A DNA stretch of 64,000 nt from CAYRLW01 sp964425215 (GCA_964425215.1 CAYRLW010000008.1:1-64000), one strand, 5' to 3'. Numbered from the stretch's first letter, positions 8,283-17,055 are shown. Notes: generated by a model not told the origin, from the sequence alone. Made by a program: numbers and translations.

Positions 8283-9542
8283 ATGAACTCGGCTCTGGAA
8301 ACCCTCAAGGAACGCGGATTTTTTCAACAATGTACGGATGTGGAAGGTCTTTCCCGATTGATGGACCAGGGACCGGTGACGTTTTACGTGGGTACCGATC
8401 CCACGGGTCCCAGCCTTCACGTGGGACACCTGGTTCCCCTGTTCGCCCTCCGGCATCTGCGCCTGGCCGGTCACCGGGGCATAGCCCTTATCGGCGGGGG
8501 AACCGCCCGGATAGGGGACCCGTCGGGAAAAACGGAGATGCGGAAAATGCTTACCTACGAACAATTAGACGCCAACGCCGCCTCCATAACCGCCCAAATG
8601 AACCGCTTCATCGGCTTTGACGGAACGACCGCCCTGACGGATAACAACAAAAATTGGCTCGCAGACCTTAACTATATCGATTTTCTACGGGAAATAGGCA
8701 GGCATTTTTCCGTAAACCGGATGCTCAGCTTTGAAGCCTATAAAGCCCGGATGGAAACGGGACTTTCGTTTATCGAGTTTAACTACCAGCTTTTGCAGAG
8801 TTACGACTTTTTGGAATTGTACCGCCGCCACGCCTGCCGGCTCCAGATCGGCGGGGATGACCAGTGGGGAAACATCGTCGCGGGGATCGAATTGATCCGC
8901 CGGGTCGAGGGGGCCGAATGCTACGGCCTTACCTTTCCGCTGGTGACCACCTCGGACGGCAAAAAGATGGGGAAGACCGAAAAGGGAGCCCTTTTCCTGG
9001 ACCCCGCCGTAACGAGCCCCTACGATTTTTTCCAATATTGGCGGAACGTTCAAGATCCGGACGTGGAACGATTTTTGCTTATGTATACGTTCCTTCCCAC
9101 GACGGAAATTCGAACCCTTTGCGGGGCGGGGAAAAACCCCAACGAGGCGAAGGAACGCCTGGCCTGGGAAATCACCGCCCTTATCCACGGCAAGGACGAG
9201 GCGGACCGGGCCCTGGCGGGCGCCCGGGCGGCCTTTGGCGGCGGGGGAGATACCTCCGCCATGCCCAGCGCCTCCCTGGAGAGGGGGAAATTCGCGGCCG
9301 GCTACAACGTGGTGGACCTCTTTTTTGACGCCGGCCTGGCCCCCACCAAAAGCGAAGCCCGGCGGCTGGTCCAGCAGGGGGGCGCCTTCGTCTCCCGGCA
9401 ACGGAACAACCAAACGCCGTCGGAGGAGTTGGAGGCCCTGACCGACGTGGCCGCCCTGGTCGGGGAGGACCGCTTGGACAGCCAGGGGGAACTGATCCTT
9501 CGGGCAGGAAAAAAGCGGTACTGTCGGGTGGTAACCCAGTAG
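8283..9542 (+). CDS. tyrS: tyrosyl-tRNA synthetase
   Basis: 419 residues, typical of bacterial TyrRS. It charges tRNA-Tyr in the cytoplasm. The class I HIGH signature appears as HVGH (residues 46-49, in TDPTGPSLHVGHL) and the KMSKS loop as KKMGKT (about 228). The tyrosine/tRNA pocket GGDDQWGNI is present, and the C-terminal part has the S4-like RNA-binding domain (TKSEARRLVQQGGAFVSRQ). An AGGA precedes the ATG by about nine bases. It is monocistronic, followed by a strong hairpin at 9567-9610 shared with the convergent response-regulator gene. Confidence 0.97.
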   Translation: MNSALETLKERGFFQQCTDVEGLSRLMDQGPVTFYVGTDPTGPSLHVGHLVPLFALRHLRLAGHRGIALIGGGTARIGDPSGKTEMRKMLTYEQLDANAASITAQMNRFIGFDGTTALTDNNKNWLADLNYIDFLREIGRHFSVNRMLSFEAYKARMETGLSFIEFNYQLLQSYDFLELYRRHACRLQIGGDDQWGNIVAGIELIRRVEGAECYGLTFPLVTTSDGKKMGKTEKGALFLDPAVTSPYDFFQYWRNVQDPDVERFLLMYTFLPTTEIRTLCGAGKNPNEAKERLAWEITALIHGKDEADRALAGARAAFGGGGDTSAMPSASLERGKFAAGYNVVDLFFDAGLAPTKSEARRLVQQGGAFVSRQRNNQTPSEELEALTDVAALVGEDRLDSQGELILRAGKKRYCRVVTQ

Positions 9543-9566
9543 AAATCGGGAAAATTCGTCCCACAA

Positions 9567-9610
9567 GCCCCCAGGAATTTATCGGACCAGTCCAACAAAT
9601 TCCTGGGGGC
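9567..9610. terminator. bidirectional hairpin between tyrS and response regulator
   Basis: A perfect 14-bp inverted repeat (GCCCCCAGGAATTT and its complement) with a 16-nt loop lies between two convergent stop codons (9542 and 9624). Neither side has a strong T-tract. Confidence 0.7.
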
Positions 9611-9623
9611 CGTCGAAGGGGGC

Positions 9624-10028
9624 CTATTCGATAAGACCCAGCTTTTTAAGCTCCCGTGTAAAGGCTTCTTCCGAGTAGGGTTTGGTGATATAGGCTTCGC
9701 AGAGGTTGCGGAAAGCGGTCATCACGTTTTTCGCGTCCCCCAGGGCGGTGGTCATGACGATTTTAACCTCGTCGCTGGGGGCTACACCCCGTTGCTTTTC
9801 GTACTCCCGGATTTCTTTGAGCACCGTAAGCCCATCCTTATCGGGCATCATAATATCAAGAAAAACAACATCGTAGGGCGTCCCGTCTTCGTAGGCGCTT
9901 TTTACCGCTACCAACGCTTCTACGCCGTTCACCGCGATATCCACGCTTCCGTACTTTTCCACGTAGTGGGAAACCAATTTCCGGCTTAAGAATTCATTCT
10001 CCACGATCAGCATGCGGATTTTTTTCAT
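9624..10028 (-). CDS. single-domain response regulator (CheY-like)
   Basis: 134 residues forming one receiver domain and nothing else. The acidic pocket, the phospho-acceptor Asp (VVFLDIMMPDKDGL), the Thr (VMTTALGD) and the Lys (YITKPYSEE) are all present, so it should be phosphorylated and act by protein contact. GGGAGG precedes the ATG. It is divergently arranged to the histidine kinase at 10174, its probable partner. Confidence 0.88.
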   Translation of the reverse strand: MKKIRMLIVENEFLSRKLVSHYVEKYGSVDIAVNGVEALVAVKSAYEDGTPYDVVFLDIMMPDKDGLTVLKEIREYEKQRGVAPSDEVKIVMTTALGDAKNVMTAFRNLCEAYITKPYSEEAFTRELKKLGLIE

Positions 10029-10135
10029 CAGGTCCTCCCAGGATGTTCCTCTTCTTTGTTTCTATTTGTAATCCATCAACAGTAAAAACACAAGGCGAGG
10101 AATAAAAAATACGAAAGTTCGGTTCTTACCGCCGC

Positions 10136-10164
10136 TTGCTATAAGTAGGTAAAGGTTTTATAAT
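10136..10164 (+). promoter_or_regulatory. promoter predicting a leaderless or near-leaderless histidine kinase mRNA
   Basis: TTGCTA (10136-10141), 17-bp spacer, perfect TATAAT (10159-10164). The -10 box ends nine bases before the ATG at 10174, and no Shine-Dalgarno sequence is present between them. Confidence 0.65.
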
Positions 10165-10173
10165 TTTTAAACT

Positions 10174-12591
10174 ATGAACAGACCACAGCGTCTTGATAGG
10201 TCCTATCGGCGTTTTTTTATAGCCAGCTCTGTGGCTTCCCTTGTAATCCTTGGTACCGCCGGGCTGTTTTTTGGACGCTTTGAATACCAAAGCGTAAAAA
10301 ATAGACAGCTACGGGAAATAGGGGCGGTGGGGGAGCTCAAGGCCCGGCAAGTCGAGTCCTGGCGCCGGGAATTTTTAAACGACACCCTTAACGCCACCAA
10401 AAGCCCCCTGCTGGCGGAGGCCCTTGAGAACCTTCAATCCCGGTCCTCCTCCGGTCAGGGTCCGGCGATCCTTTCCGACCGGCTAAACCTATACCTGCGG
10501 TACGGCCTCAGCGAGGGGGCTCTACTCTATACGCCTAATGGAAAACCTATTGCGGCGAGCGAGGACACGGGCCCGTTAAAAGTCTGGGACGATACGGAAC
10601 GCTCGTTGGGTAGCCGGGTTCTAAAAGAAAGGCAAGCCCTCTTTCGGGATCTGTATAAAACATCCGATGGACGATGGGCCATCGATTTGTACGCGCCAAT
10701 TTTTTCGCGAACAGGAGAACCCCTGGGGGTTCTGATCCTGCGCAAAGATCCATTTCGCGAGTTGTTTCCCCTATTACAATGGTGGCCCCTGGAAAGCACA
10801 AGCGCGGAAACCTACCTGGTCCGCCGGGAAGGGGATCGGGTCGTTACGCTTAATCCCCTCCGTTTTGAACCCCGGGACCCGCTTTCGGTTTCCTTTCCCC
10901 TTTCTACGGCCAATGTGCCGGGAGCCAGAGCCGTAAGAGGCGAAACCGGGGAGGTTCTCTGCCGGGATTACCGGGGGGTTCCCGTTTTGGCGTACACTAC
11001 TCCCATCGCCGATTCTCCCTGGTTTATGATCTCCAAGGTGGACGCTTCAGAAGCCCTTTCCGAAGCGTGGCTCCATGGGTCCTTTGTCTTTATCGTTACG
11101 TTTCTCCTCTTTTTGGCCTTTATAGGCACCCTGGGTTTTATTTTGAGCCGGAAAAAAATTGGGCTGTACACGGACTTGTACCACGAAGAACGACGAAGGG
11201 CGGATTTGCACGCCGAATTTCGGGCTACTCTTTTTGGTATAGGCGACGGGGTCATTTCCACCGATGGAACGGGAAAAATTCGATGGTTGAACGCCGTGGC
11301 CGAAAGGCTTACCGGCTGGAAAGAAAAAGAAGCCCAGGGAATGGAACTGCCTCGGGTGTTTCAAATTCACAGCGAGCTTACGGGAGAAGAGGTCCCAAAC
11401 CCTGTGGAAAAGGTACTCCAGACCAGGGGCATCGTGGGGCTGGCAAACCATACGGTTCTCCGAGCCCGGGATGGAACCGAGTACGCCATCGCCGATTCGG
11501 GGGCTCCGATTTATGACGAAAATGGAACAATTCAGGGCGTGGTCCTGGTGTTCCGCGACGTGACCGCCGAACGGGCCATGCAGGAACGGAACCAGCGGCT
11601 CTCGGCGATGGTGGAACGGAGCCTGAACGAGGTCTACGTCTTTAACGATACGGACCTTCGTTTTACCTACGCAAACCGGGCGGCTTTAGATAACCTAGGG
11701 TATACGATGGAAGAGTTGGGCCTCCTTACTCCTCTGGATATCAAACCCGATTATACGGTCGAACGGTTTCAGGAACTTCTGTCGCCGCTCCGATCCGGAT
11801 CGGTCGAAAAGGTTACCCTGGCCACGGTACACCGGAGGAAGAACCATTCAAGTTACGATGTATACCTTTCCATACAGCTTTTTGAGAGCCGGGAGGGAAA
11901 ATCCTTTGTCGCCATGGGCCTGGATTATTCCGAACGTCGGCGTTTGGAACTGGACCTGCGTAGGGCCATCGTCGAACGGGAAACCCTTCTGAGGGAACTG
12001 CACCACAGGACCAAAAACAATCTTCAAATTGTCTGTTCTCTTTTAAATATGAGCGCTGGGGAAACGACCGACGAAAAGATCCGGGAGACCTTTCGGACCA
12101 TGGAAAATCGGGTCGGTTCCATCGCGTTGGCCCACGAACTGCTGTACCAATCGGATAGTTTTTCCCGCATAGATTTGGGTGATTATTTGACCTCCATCAT
12201 TAACCTGGCCCTGATGAACTGGGATCTGGCCTCCCGGGTTAGGTTGGAGGCGGAGGTGGAAGCGGTGGACGCGTCCATCGATACGGTTAGTCCCCTGGGA
12301 TTAATCCTTAACGAGCTGGCCACCAACAGCGCTAAGTACGCCTTTCCCCAAGAACGGCCGGGTGTGATTAAATTCATTCTTCGAAAGGAGTTGGATGGAC
12401 AGGTATACCTGGAGTATCAGGATGATGGGGTAGGTTTGGGGGAAACCTTTGACCCGGAAAGGGACGGAAATTTGGGCTTTAACCTTATACGATCCCTGTC
12501 CCAAGGACAGCTAAGGGGTACCTACACTATCCGAGGGACCGGGGGCTTGGTATACCAGCTCCGGTTTAAAAACCCCTATGGAAATTCGTAA
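10174..12591 (+). CDS. membrane sensor histidine kinase with two PAS domains (HisKA_2 type)
   Basis: 805 residues. A first membrane segment lies near residues 15-35 and a second near 292-318 (FVFIVTFLLFLAFIGTLGFIL); between them is a large extracytoplasmic sensor domain resembling a Cache fold (LDLYAPIF, PLGVLILRKDP). Two PAS domains follow (about 345-465 and 470-590). The kinase core has a HisKA_2 dimerisation helix with LHHRTKNNLQ as phosphorylation site and an intact HATPase: N box NELATNSAKYAF and G1 box DDGVGLGE. No fused receiver is present, so the diverging response regulator (9624-10028) is the obvious partner. The signal is unknown. A hairpin terminator follows at 12653-12691. Confidence 0.9.
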   Translation: MNRPQRLDRSYRRFFIASSVASLVILGTAGLFFGRFEYQSVKNRQLREIGAVGELKARQVESWRREFLNDTLNATKSPLLAEALENLQSRSSSGQGPAILSDRLNLYLRYGLSEGALLYTPNGKPIAASEDTGPLKVWDDTERSLGSRVLKERQALFRDLYKTSDGRWAIDLYAPIFSRTGEPLGVLILRKDPFRELFPLLQWWPLESTSAETYLVRREGDRVVTLNPLRFEPRDPLSVSFPLSTANVPGARAVRGETGEVLCRDYRGVPVLAYTTPIADSPWFMISKVDASEALSEAWLHGSFVFIVTFLLFLAFIGTLGFILSRKKIGLYTDLYHEERRRADLHAEFRATLFGIGDGVISTDGTGKIRWLNAVAERLTGWKEKEAQGMELPRVFQIHSELTGEEVPNPVEKVLQTRGIVGLANHTVLRARDGTEYAIADSGAPIYDENGTIQGVVLVFRDVTAERAMQERNQRLSAMVERSLNEVYVFNDTDLRFTYANRAALDNLGYTMEELGLLTPLDIKPDYTVERFQELLSPLRSGSVEKVTLATVHRRKNHSSYDVYLSIQLFESREGKSFVAMGLDYSERRRLELDLRRAIVERETLLRELHHRTKNNLQIVCSLLNMSAGETTDEKIRETFRTMENRVGSIALAHELLYQSDSFSRIDLGDYLTSIINLALMNWDLASRVRLEAEVEAVDASIDTVSPLGLILNELATNSAKYAFPQERPGVIKFILRKELDGQVYLEYQDDGVGLGETFDPERDGNLGFNLIRSLSQGQLRGTYTIRGTGGLVYQLRFKNPYGNS

Positions 12592-12652
12592 AAGTTAAGG
12601 CTACCATCGCCATCAATTATCTTCCAAAGCCCCCAAGTACCCGGAGCCATCT

Positions 12653-12691
12653 GAGGTTCTTTCAAAAGTCTGTTGCTTTTGAAAGAGCCTC
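12653..12691 (+). terminator. hairpin terminator after the histidine kinase
   Basis: A 16-bp stem (GAGGTTCTTTCAAAAG with its near-complement, one G-U pair) around a 7-nt loop is followed by a T-rich stretch. It belongs to the same hairpin family as 57733, 57844 and 63911. Confidence 0.75.
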
Positions 12692-12704
12692 ATCTTTTTA
12701 TTCT

Positions 12705-12733
12705 TTGAATTTTCCCCTCCCATACACTACACT
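12705..12733 (+). promoter_or_regulatory. candidate sigma-70 promoter of the first MCP gene
   Basis: TTGAAT (12705-12710), 17-bp spacer, TACACT (12728-12733), directly after the preceding terminator and about 80 bp before the ATG at 12815. Confidence 0.45.
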
Positions 12734-12752
12734 GAAGGTGTTCTCTGGGTAC

Positions 12753-12768
12753 TTCAACGGAGGTTGAG
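12753..12768 (+). repeat. dispersed motif copy (TTCAACGGAGGTTGAG)
   Basis: This copy lies in the leader of the first MCP gene. Its central GGAGG resembles a ribosome binding site but is too close to the TTG at 12764 to serve it. Confidence 0.7.
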
Positions 12769-12814
12769 CGACCATCCCGTGGATACCGCAAAAGGATACA
12801 ATGTGGGGGCCCCA

Positions 12815-15490
12815 ATGAAACAACGTATAACGAAACGAGGTTTATCGATCAGCGTAAAACTGATAAGTATAGCCGCCCTTCCCAGCGTAGCGGCCCTGGT
12901 GTTCGCCATCTTGTTTTTACGAAGTTTGGGGACCGAAACCCAAGCGACGGCGTACCTTTCGGCCACCTGCGGCCGTATAGAATTGGCGAGTAAAACCATC
13001 GAGGCCCTGCAGAACGAACGATCCCGGTCCATACGAGCTCTGGTGGGTTTGCCGGCTCCGGCGGCCCCCTCTTCCGACCAGGTTATGACCCTTTTGGATG
13101 CCCTAAAAAAGTCAGAGGGGGCTTCTTTAGAAGCCCTTTCCACGGTGGAATCTACAATTGCCGGGGCCCGGAGCCGGGCTTCCCAAATCGCCGCCGACCC
13201 AACGGTCCTGAACGGGGCCTACGGCGAAGCGGTCAAGGGCTTCCAGGATCTGATGGGTCAAATGGCAAAGGGTGATACGAGCTACGGGGTCGGAAAGGCC
13301 CTGACCACGATTATCCTTTTGGAAAACGCTAAGGAGCGGCTTTCCCGGGCCATGGAGAACCTGGGGATTATGGGCCTTTCGGCCACCGCGCCGGCCTCGG
13401 ATCAGCTGGCCCGTTTGTACGGTGAATTGTCGGTGGTGGATTCGGACCTGGGCTCCCCCGCCATCATTTTACCCCCGGGGGATCTTAAAAAAATTCAGGG
13501 AATCGCCGTTTCGGGGGCAAGAAAAAACTTCGAGGACCTCCTGCGCCGTTGGATCGACGATAGGGCATTCCGGCCCTCGGCGGGGGAGATAGGGAAAATT
13601 CAGAGGGATATGGAAGAACAGCGGCTGTTACTGTTCCAGACAACCACCCAGGTGGCCCATGGCCTGGTGGTTCGCCTTTCCGCCCAAAAGCAAACCGCGG
13701 ACCGGACCTTCCTTGTGGCGACCCTTGCCCTGGTGCTGGGGTTTGGCGTCCTTATCCTTTTGATTATCGTGTTTATCACCCACCTTTTGGAATCCCTCAA
13801 GGCAACGCTGGTCTCCCTGAACTCCCTAGCCCAAGGGGAGTTCCCTCCCCCGTGGAAACGGACGTCCCGGGATGAATTCGGCCTTCTGGAAGAGGCTCTG
13901 CAAAAGGTTAGCCATACCCTCCAGTCCCTTATTACCACCGCCGACGGGCTCATCGACCGGGTGGTGGAGGGGAATTTGACGGCCCGGGGCGACGCAGACC
14001 CCTTTGCCGGGGTCTACGGGCAACTTTTACGGGGTATTAACGGCATAATCGATGCCCTGGTGGGCTTTATCGACCAAATGCCCGCCCCGGCGATGATCAT
14101 CGATACAAACTACAAGGTTCTCTTTATGAACAAGGCCGGCGCTGGCCTGGGCAACACCACCGGGGCGGAATTGGCGGCGGCCCGGAAGTCCTGTTACGAC
14201 TTCTTTAAGACAGGGGATTGTAATAGCGAACGCTGTGCCTGTAACCGGGCCATGCGTCTGGGGTCCGCCGCCAGCTCGGAGACCCAGGCGAAGCCCCTGG
14301 ATCGGGCCTACGATATCGCCTATACCGGGGTTCCGGTGTTCAGCCGAAACGGAACCATCGTCGGCGCCCTGGAGATTATATCCGATCAGACCGCCATAAA
14401 GGCGGCCCAGCGGAAGATGGAAAAAATCGCCAGGTTCCAAAATCAGGAAATAGAGGGCTTGAACCGGTTCTTGGAAAAGATGGCCGACGGGGACCTGACC
14501 GACTCGTACACCGTATCTTCGGGGGACGAGGACTTGGCGGACACCAAGGAACATCTGGACGCCCTGGCCAACGCGTTAAACCGGACGGCAAGCTCGATCA
14601 ACGAAATTCTCGTGCAGGTATCCCTGGCGGTGGAACAGGTGACGGCGGGAAGCCAGCAGGTAAGCCAGGCGAGCCAGGCCCTAAGCCAGGGGGCCACGGA
14701 ACAGGCGAGCAGTTTGGAAGAGATAACCAGCTCGGTGACGGAAATCGCGGGGCAGACCAAGCAGAACACGGAGAACGCGGTACGGGTGAACGGCCTGTCG
14801 GGGGAGGCGAAGGAGAGCGCCGTGGCGGGGGACAGCCAGATGAAGGCCCTGGTGAAGGCGATGGAGGACATCAACCGGAGCGCCGAGGAAATCGGGAAGG
14901 TGGTGAAGGCGATCGACGACATCAGCTTCCAGATCAACCTGTTGGCGTTGAACGCCAACGTGGAGGCGGCCCGGGCTGGCAAGTACGGGAAGGGGTTCGC
15001 GGTGGTGGCGGAGGAGGTGAGGAACCTGGCGGTCCGGTCCGCGGGGTCGGTAAAGGAAACCACGGCGATGGTGGAGGAAGTAAAAAAGAATATCGGCAAG
15101 GGGAACAACCTGGTAGAAGCGACGGCGAAGCAGTTAAGCACCATCGTGACGGGGGTAAGTCAGGTGGCGAGCCTGGCGGAAGAGGTGGCGACGGCGAGCC
15201 GGGAGCAGAACCAGGGGTTAGAGCAGATCAGCACGGGGCTGAACCAGATAGACCAGGTGACCCAGTCGAACACGGCCAGCGCGGAAGAGAGCGCCAGCGC
15301 GGCGGAGGAGCTGTCGAGCCAGGCCCAGCAGTTAAAGGCCATGATCGGGAAGTTCAAACTGCGGGCGGGGGAAGGACACCTGAGCGAGGAACAGATGATG
15401 GCGGCCCTGCGCTCAGAAATGGAGCGGGAAAAGGGCCCTACCCGCATTCGACTGTTCGAAAATCTCCGCCAAGGGTTACCGGAACTGTAA
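12815..15490 (+). CDS. methyl-accepting chemotaxis protein with NIT-like periplasmic and Cys-rich PAS domains
   Basis: 891 residues from the ATG at 12815; a TTG at 12764 would add 17 residues but lies inside a repeat. Membrane segments are near residues 12-38 and 310-330. The periplasmic part contains LQNERSRSIRALVG, typical of nitrate/nitrite-sensing-type NIT helices. After a HAMP domain comes a PAS domain (about 420-540) with clustered cysteines (SCYDFFKTGDCNSERCAC), a pattern seen in PAS domains of other MCPs that could sense redox or bind a cofactor. The C-terminal signalling hairpin contains the conserved tip (NLLALNANVEAARAGKYG) that contacts CheA and CheW. From 14593 the DNA is identical for 819 bp to the second MCP gene. 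No pentapeptide CheR tether is visible. Confidence 0.92.
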   Translation: MKQRITKRGLSISVKLISIAALPSVAALVFAILFLRSLGTETQATAYLSATCGRIELASKTIEALQNERSRSIRALVGLPAPAAPSSDQVMTLLDALKKSEGASLEALSTVESTIAGARSRASQIAADPTVLNGAYGEAVKGFQDLMGQMAKGDTSYGVGKALTTIILLENAKERLSRAMENLGIMGLSATAPASDQLARLYGELSVVDSDLGSPAIILPPGDLKKIQGIAVSGARKNFEDLLRRWIDDRAFRPSAGEIGKIQRDMEEQRLLLFQTTTQVAHGLVVRLSAQKQTADRTFLVATLALVLGFGVLILLIIVFITHLLESLKATLVSLNSLAQGEFPPPWKRTSRDEFGLLEEALQKVSHTLQSLITTADGLIDRVVEGNLTARGDADPFAGVYGQLLRGINGIIDALVGFIDQMPAPAMIIDTNYKVLFMNKAGAGLGNTTGAELAAARKSCYDFFKTGDCNSERCACNRAMRLGSAASSETQAKPLDRAYDIAYTGVPVFSRNGTIVGALEIISDQTAIKAAQRKMEKIARFQNQEIEGLNRFLEKMADGDLTDSYTVSSGDEDLADTKEHLDALANALNRTASSINEILVQVSLAVEQVTAGSQQVSQASQALSQGATEQASSLEEITSSVTEIAGQTKQNTENAVRVNGLSGEAKESAVAGDSQMKALVKAMEDINRSAEEIGKVVKAIDDISFQINLLALNANVEAARAGKYGKGFAVVAEEVRNLAVRSAGSVKETTAMVEEVKKNIGKGNNLVEATAKQLSTIVTGVSQVASLAEEVATASREQNQGLEQISTGLNQIDQVTQSNTASAEESASAAEELSSQAQQLKAMIGKFKLRAGEGHLSEEQMMAALRSEMEREKGPTRIRLFENLRQGLPEL
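14593..15411 (+). repeat. 819-bp perfect direct repeat, copy 1 (MCP signalling domain)
   Basis: This block matches 20832-21650 base for base with a constant offset of 6239 and no gap. It encodes the methylation helices and signalling tip. Flanking sequence on both sides is unrelated at DNA level. Confidence 0.97.
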
Positions 15491-15504
15491 TATATGGTAT
15501 ACTA

Positions 15505-15541
15505 AGGTTCGCGCTAAGGTTCTTTGCTTTTGCGCGGACCT
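15505..15541 (+). terminator. hairpin after the first MCP gene
   Basis: A 10-bp stem (AGGTTCGCGC with GCGCGGACCT, one G-U pair) starts 15 bp after the stop codon. A T-rich but interrupted stretch follows. Confidence 0.45.
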
Positions 15542-15561
15542 CCTTATTGTAAATAAATTTC

Positions 15562-15589
15562 TTGTAAATCCGATAGGTATTCATATACT
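15562..15589 (+). promoter_or_regulatory. sigma-70 promoter of the degenerate kinase-cheA operon
   Basis: TTGTAA (15562-15567), 16-bp spacer, TATACT (15584-15589). It gives a leader of about 25 nt carrying AAAAGGGGA ahead of the TTG start at 15622. Confidence 0.55.
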
Positions 15590-15621
15590 TAAAAAAGAAT
15601 AATGAAAAGGGGATCCTGGTT

Positions 15622-17025
15622 TTGCCGGAAGACGCGTTTAACGAAGAAGTCCTTATGCGCTCTTTGTATGAAAGGATGGGGGAAGCCTACGCTCTCCACG
15701 AACTGATCCTTTCGTCCTCCGGCGTCCCCGTGGATTACCGGTTTTTAGACGCCAACCCCGCTTTTTTTAATATCCTCCACCTGACGCGGGACGCCGTGGT
15801 CGGTAAAACAGCCCTCCAGTTGTGGCCGGACCTGGAACCCCTCTGGCTTTCCTGCTACGCCCCCGTAGCCCTGGGAACCGGGGACACGGTCTTTGAAGAG
15901 TATTCCAAGGCTCTGGGAAAATGGTTTAAGGTCCGGGCTTTCAACGCGGGCCCCAGGCGTTTTGCCGTTCTATTTCAGGATGTGACGGAGCGGAGGCGGA
16001 CCGAGGAATGCCTGGACGAAGAGGAAGCCCGCTTTAAGGCTATCATCAATTCCATGGAGGATATCGTTTTTACCATGGACCTGGAAGGCCGGTATACCAC
16101 CTTTTACGGCCGGGCGCTTCAAAAATACGGCATCCGGGAGGCCGATTACCTGGGAAAGACCGCCGACGAGATGGATACCCCGGGAAATTCCTCGGAACAC
16201 CAGAAGGCGGTAGAACGGGCCCTGAGGGGGGAACGGTCGGTCCACGAGTGCGATTTTTTTGGGTTAGCCTCCCAACACGGTGTAGCCATCCAGACGGTGT
16301 TAAGTCCCATGTACCGGTCCGGCAGGATCGTGGGCCTTGTGGGGGTAGGGCGGGATATAACCGAGCAGAGGATGAACGAAAAAAAATTGCGGTCCCTGCT
16401 GGAAGAAAAGACCGTCCTGCTCCAGGAGGTTCAGCACCGGGTAAAAAACAACCTCCAAATCATTATCAGCCTGATACAGCTCCACATGATCGCCGCCCCG
16501 GATCTCAGTTGTCCGATTTTTATGAAGACCCTGCAATCCCGGATCTACGCTATCGCCTCGGTCCACGACGTGCTTTCCGCGTCGGCGGTCAACGATCGGG
16601 TATCCTTGGCGGCTTTGCTTCGGACCCTTTCGGGGTTTTGCTGCACCCTCACCGATATTTTTCCCCGTTTATCGGATATTCGTATAGAAGCGGAGGAGGA
16701 GACCCAGCTACCCATGCAGACGGCTATTCCGGTAGCCCTGGTGGTCCACGAATGTATTTTAGACGCGGTCCAGCGCGCCCCCGCTGAAAGGGGAGACCTC
16801 TTTCTTTCCATCAGCGCTACGGCCCTGGACAAGGACCGTTGCCGGATTGCGGTCATCCATCCCTTCCAGAAGACCGGAGTTTCCAAGGATACGGTGGGAG
16901 CCATGCTGTTAGAGGGCCTGGTGGATCAAATTCGGGGGAAAATGACGGAAGTTTTAGAACCCCAGCCCCAGTGGGTCTTCGATTTTCCCATAGCGGGGGC
17001 CGGAAAGCCCATATATCCAACCTGA
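15622..17025 (+). CDS. PAS-PAS HisKA_2 protein with degenerate ATPase domain (probable pseudokinase)
   Basis: 467 residues, no membrane segment, so cytoplasmic. Two PAS domains (about 15-125 and 130-255) precede a well-preserved HisKA_2 helix (LLQEVQHRVKNNLQIIISL) with the phospho-acceptor His. The C-terminal HATPase region has the right length but lacks key residues: the N box, normally NELxxNAxKYA, reads HECILDAVQRAP, and the DxGxG G1 box reads VIHPFQ. ATP binding is therefore doubtful; it may be a phosphate acceptor or a signalling scaffold. It starts with TTG after AAAAGGGGA and lies 30 bp before cheA, suggesting a role in the chemotaxis pathway. Confidence 0.8.
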   Translation: MPEDAFNEEVLMRSLYERMGEAYALHELILSSSGVPVDYRFLDANPAFFNILHLTRDAVVGKTALQLWPDLEPLWLSCYAPVALGTGDTVFEEYSKALGKWFKVRAFNAGPRRFAVLFQDVTERRRTEECLDEEEARFKAIINSMEDIVFTMDLEGRYTTFYGRALQKYGIREADYLGKTADEMDTPGNSSEHQKAVERALRGERSVHECDFFGLASQHGVAIQTVLSPMYRSGRIVGLVGVGRDITEQRMNEKKLRSLLEEKTVLLQEVQHRVKNNLQIIISLIQLHMIAAPDLSCPIFMKTLQSRIYAIASVHDVLSASAVNDRVSLAALLRTLSGFCCTLTDIFPRLSDIRIEAEEETQLPMQTAIPVALVVHECILDAVQRAPAERGDLFLSISATALDKDRCRIAVIHPFQKTGVSKDTVGAMLLEGLVDQIRGKMTEVLEPQPQWVFDFPIAGAGKPIYPT

Positions 17026-17055
17026 ACGGTGGTATCATACAAAGACGGGGAACCT

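Noticed and set aside
8685..9566. 293-codon minus-strand ORF
   Set aside because: It is antisense to tyrS, whose motifs are complete; the translation has no family features and follows the mirrored codon pattern.
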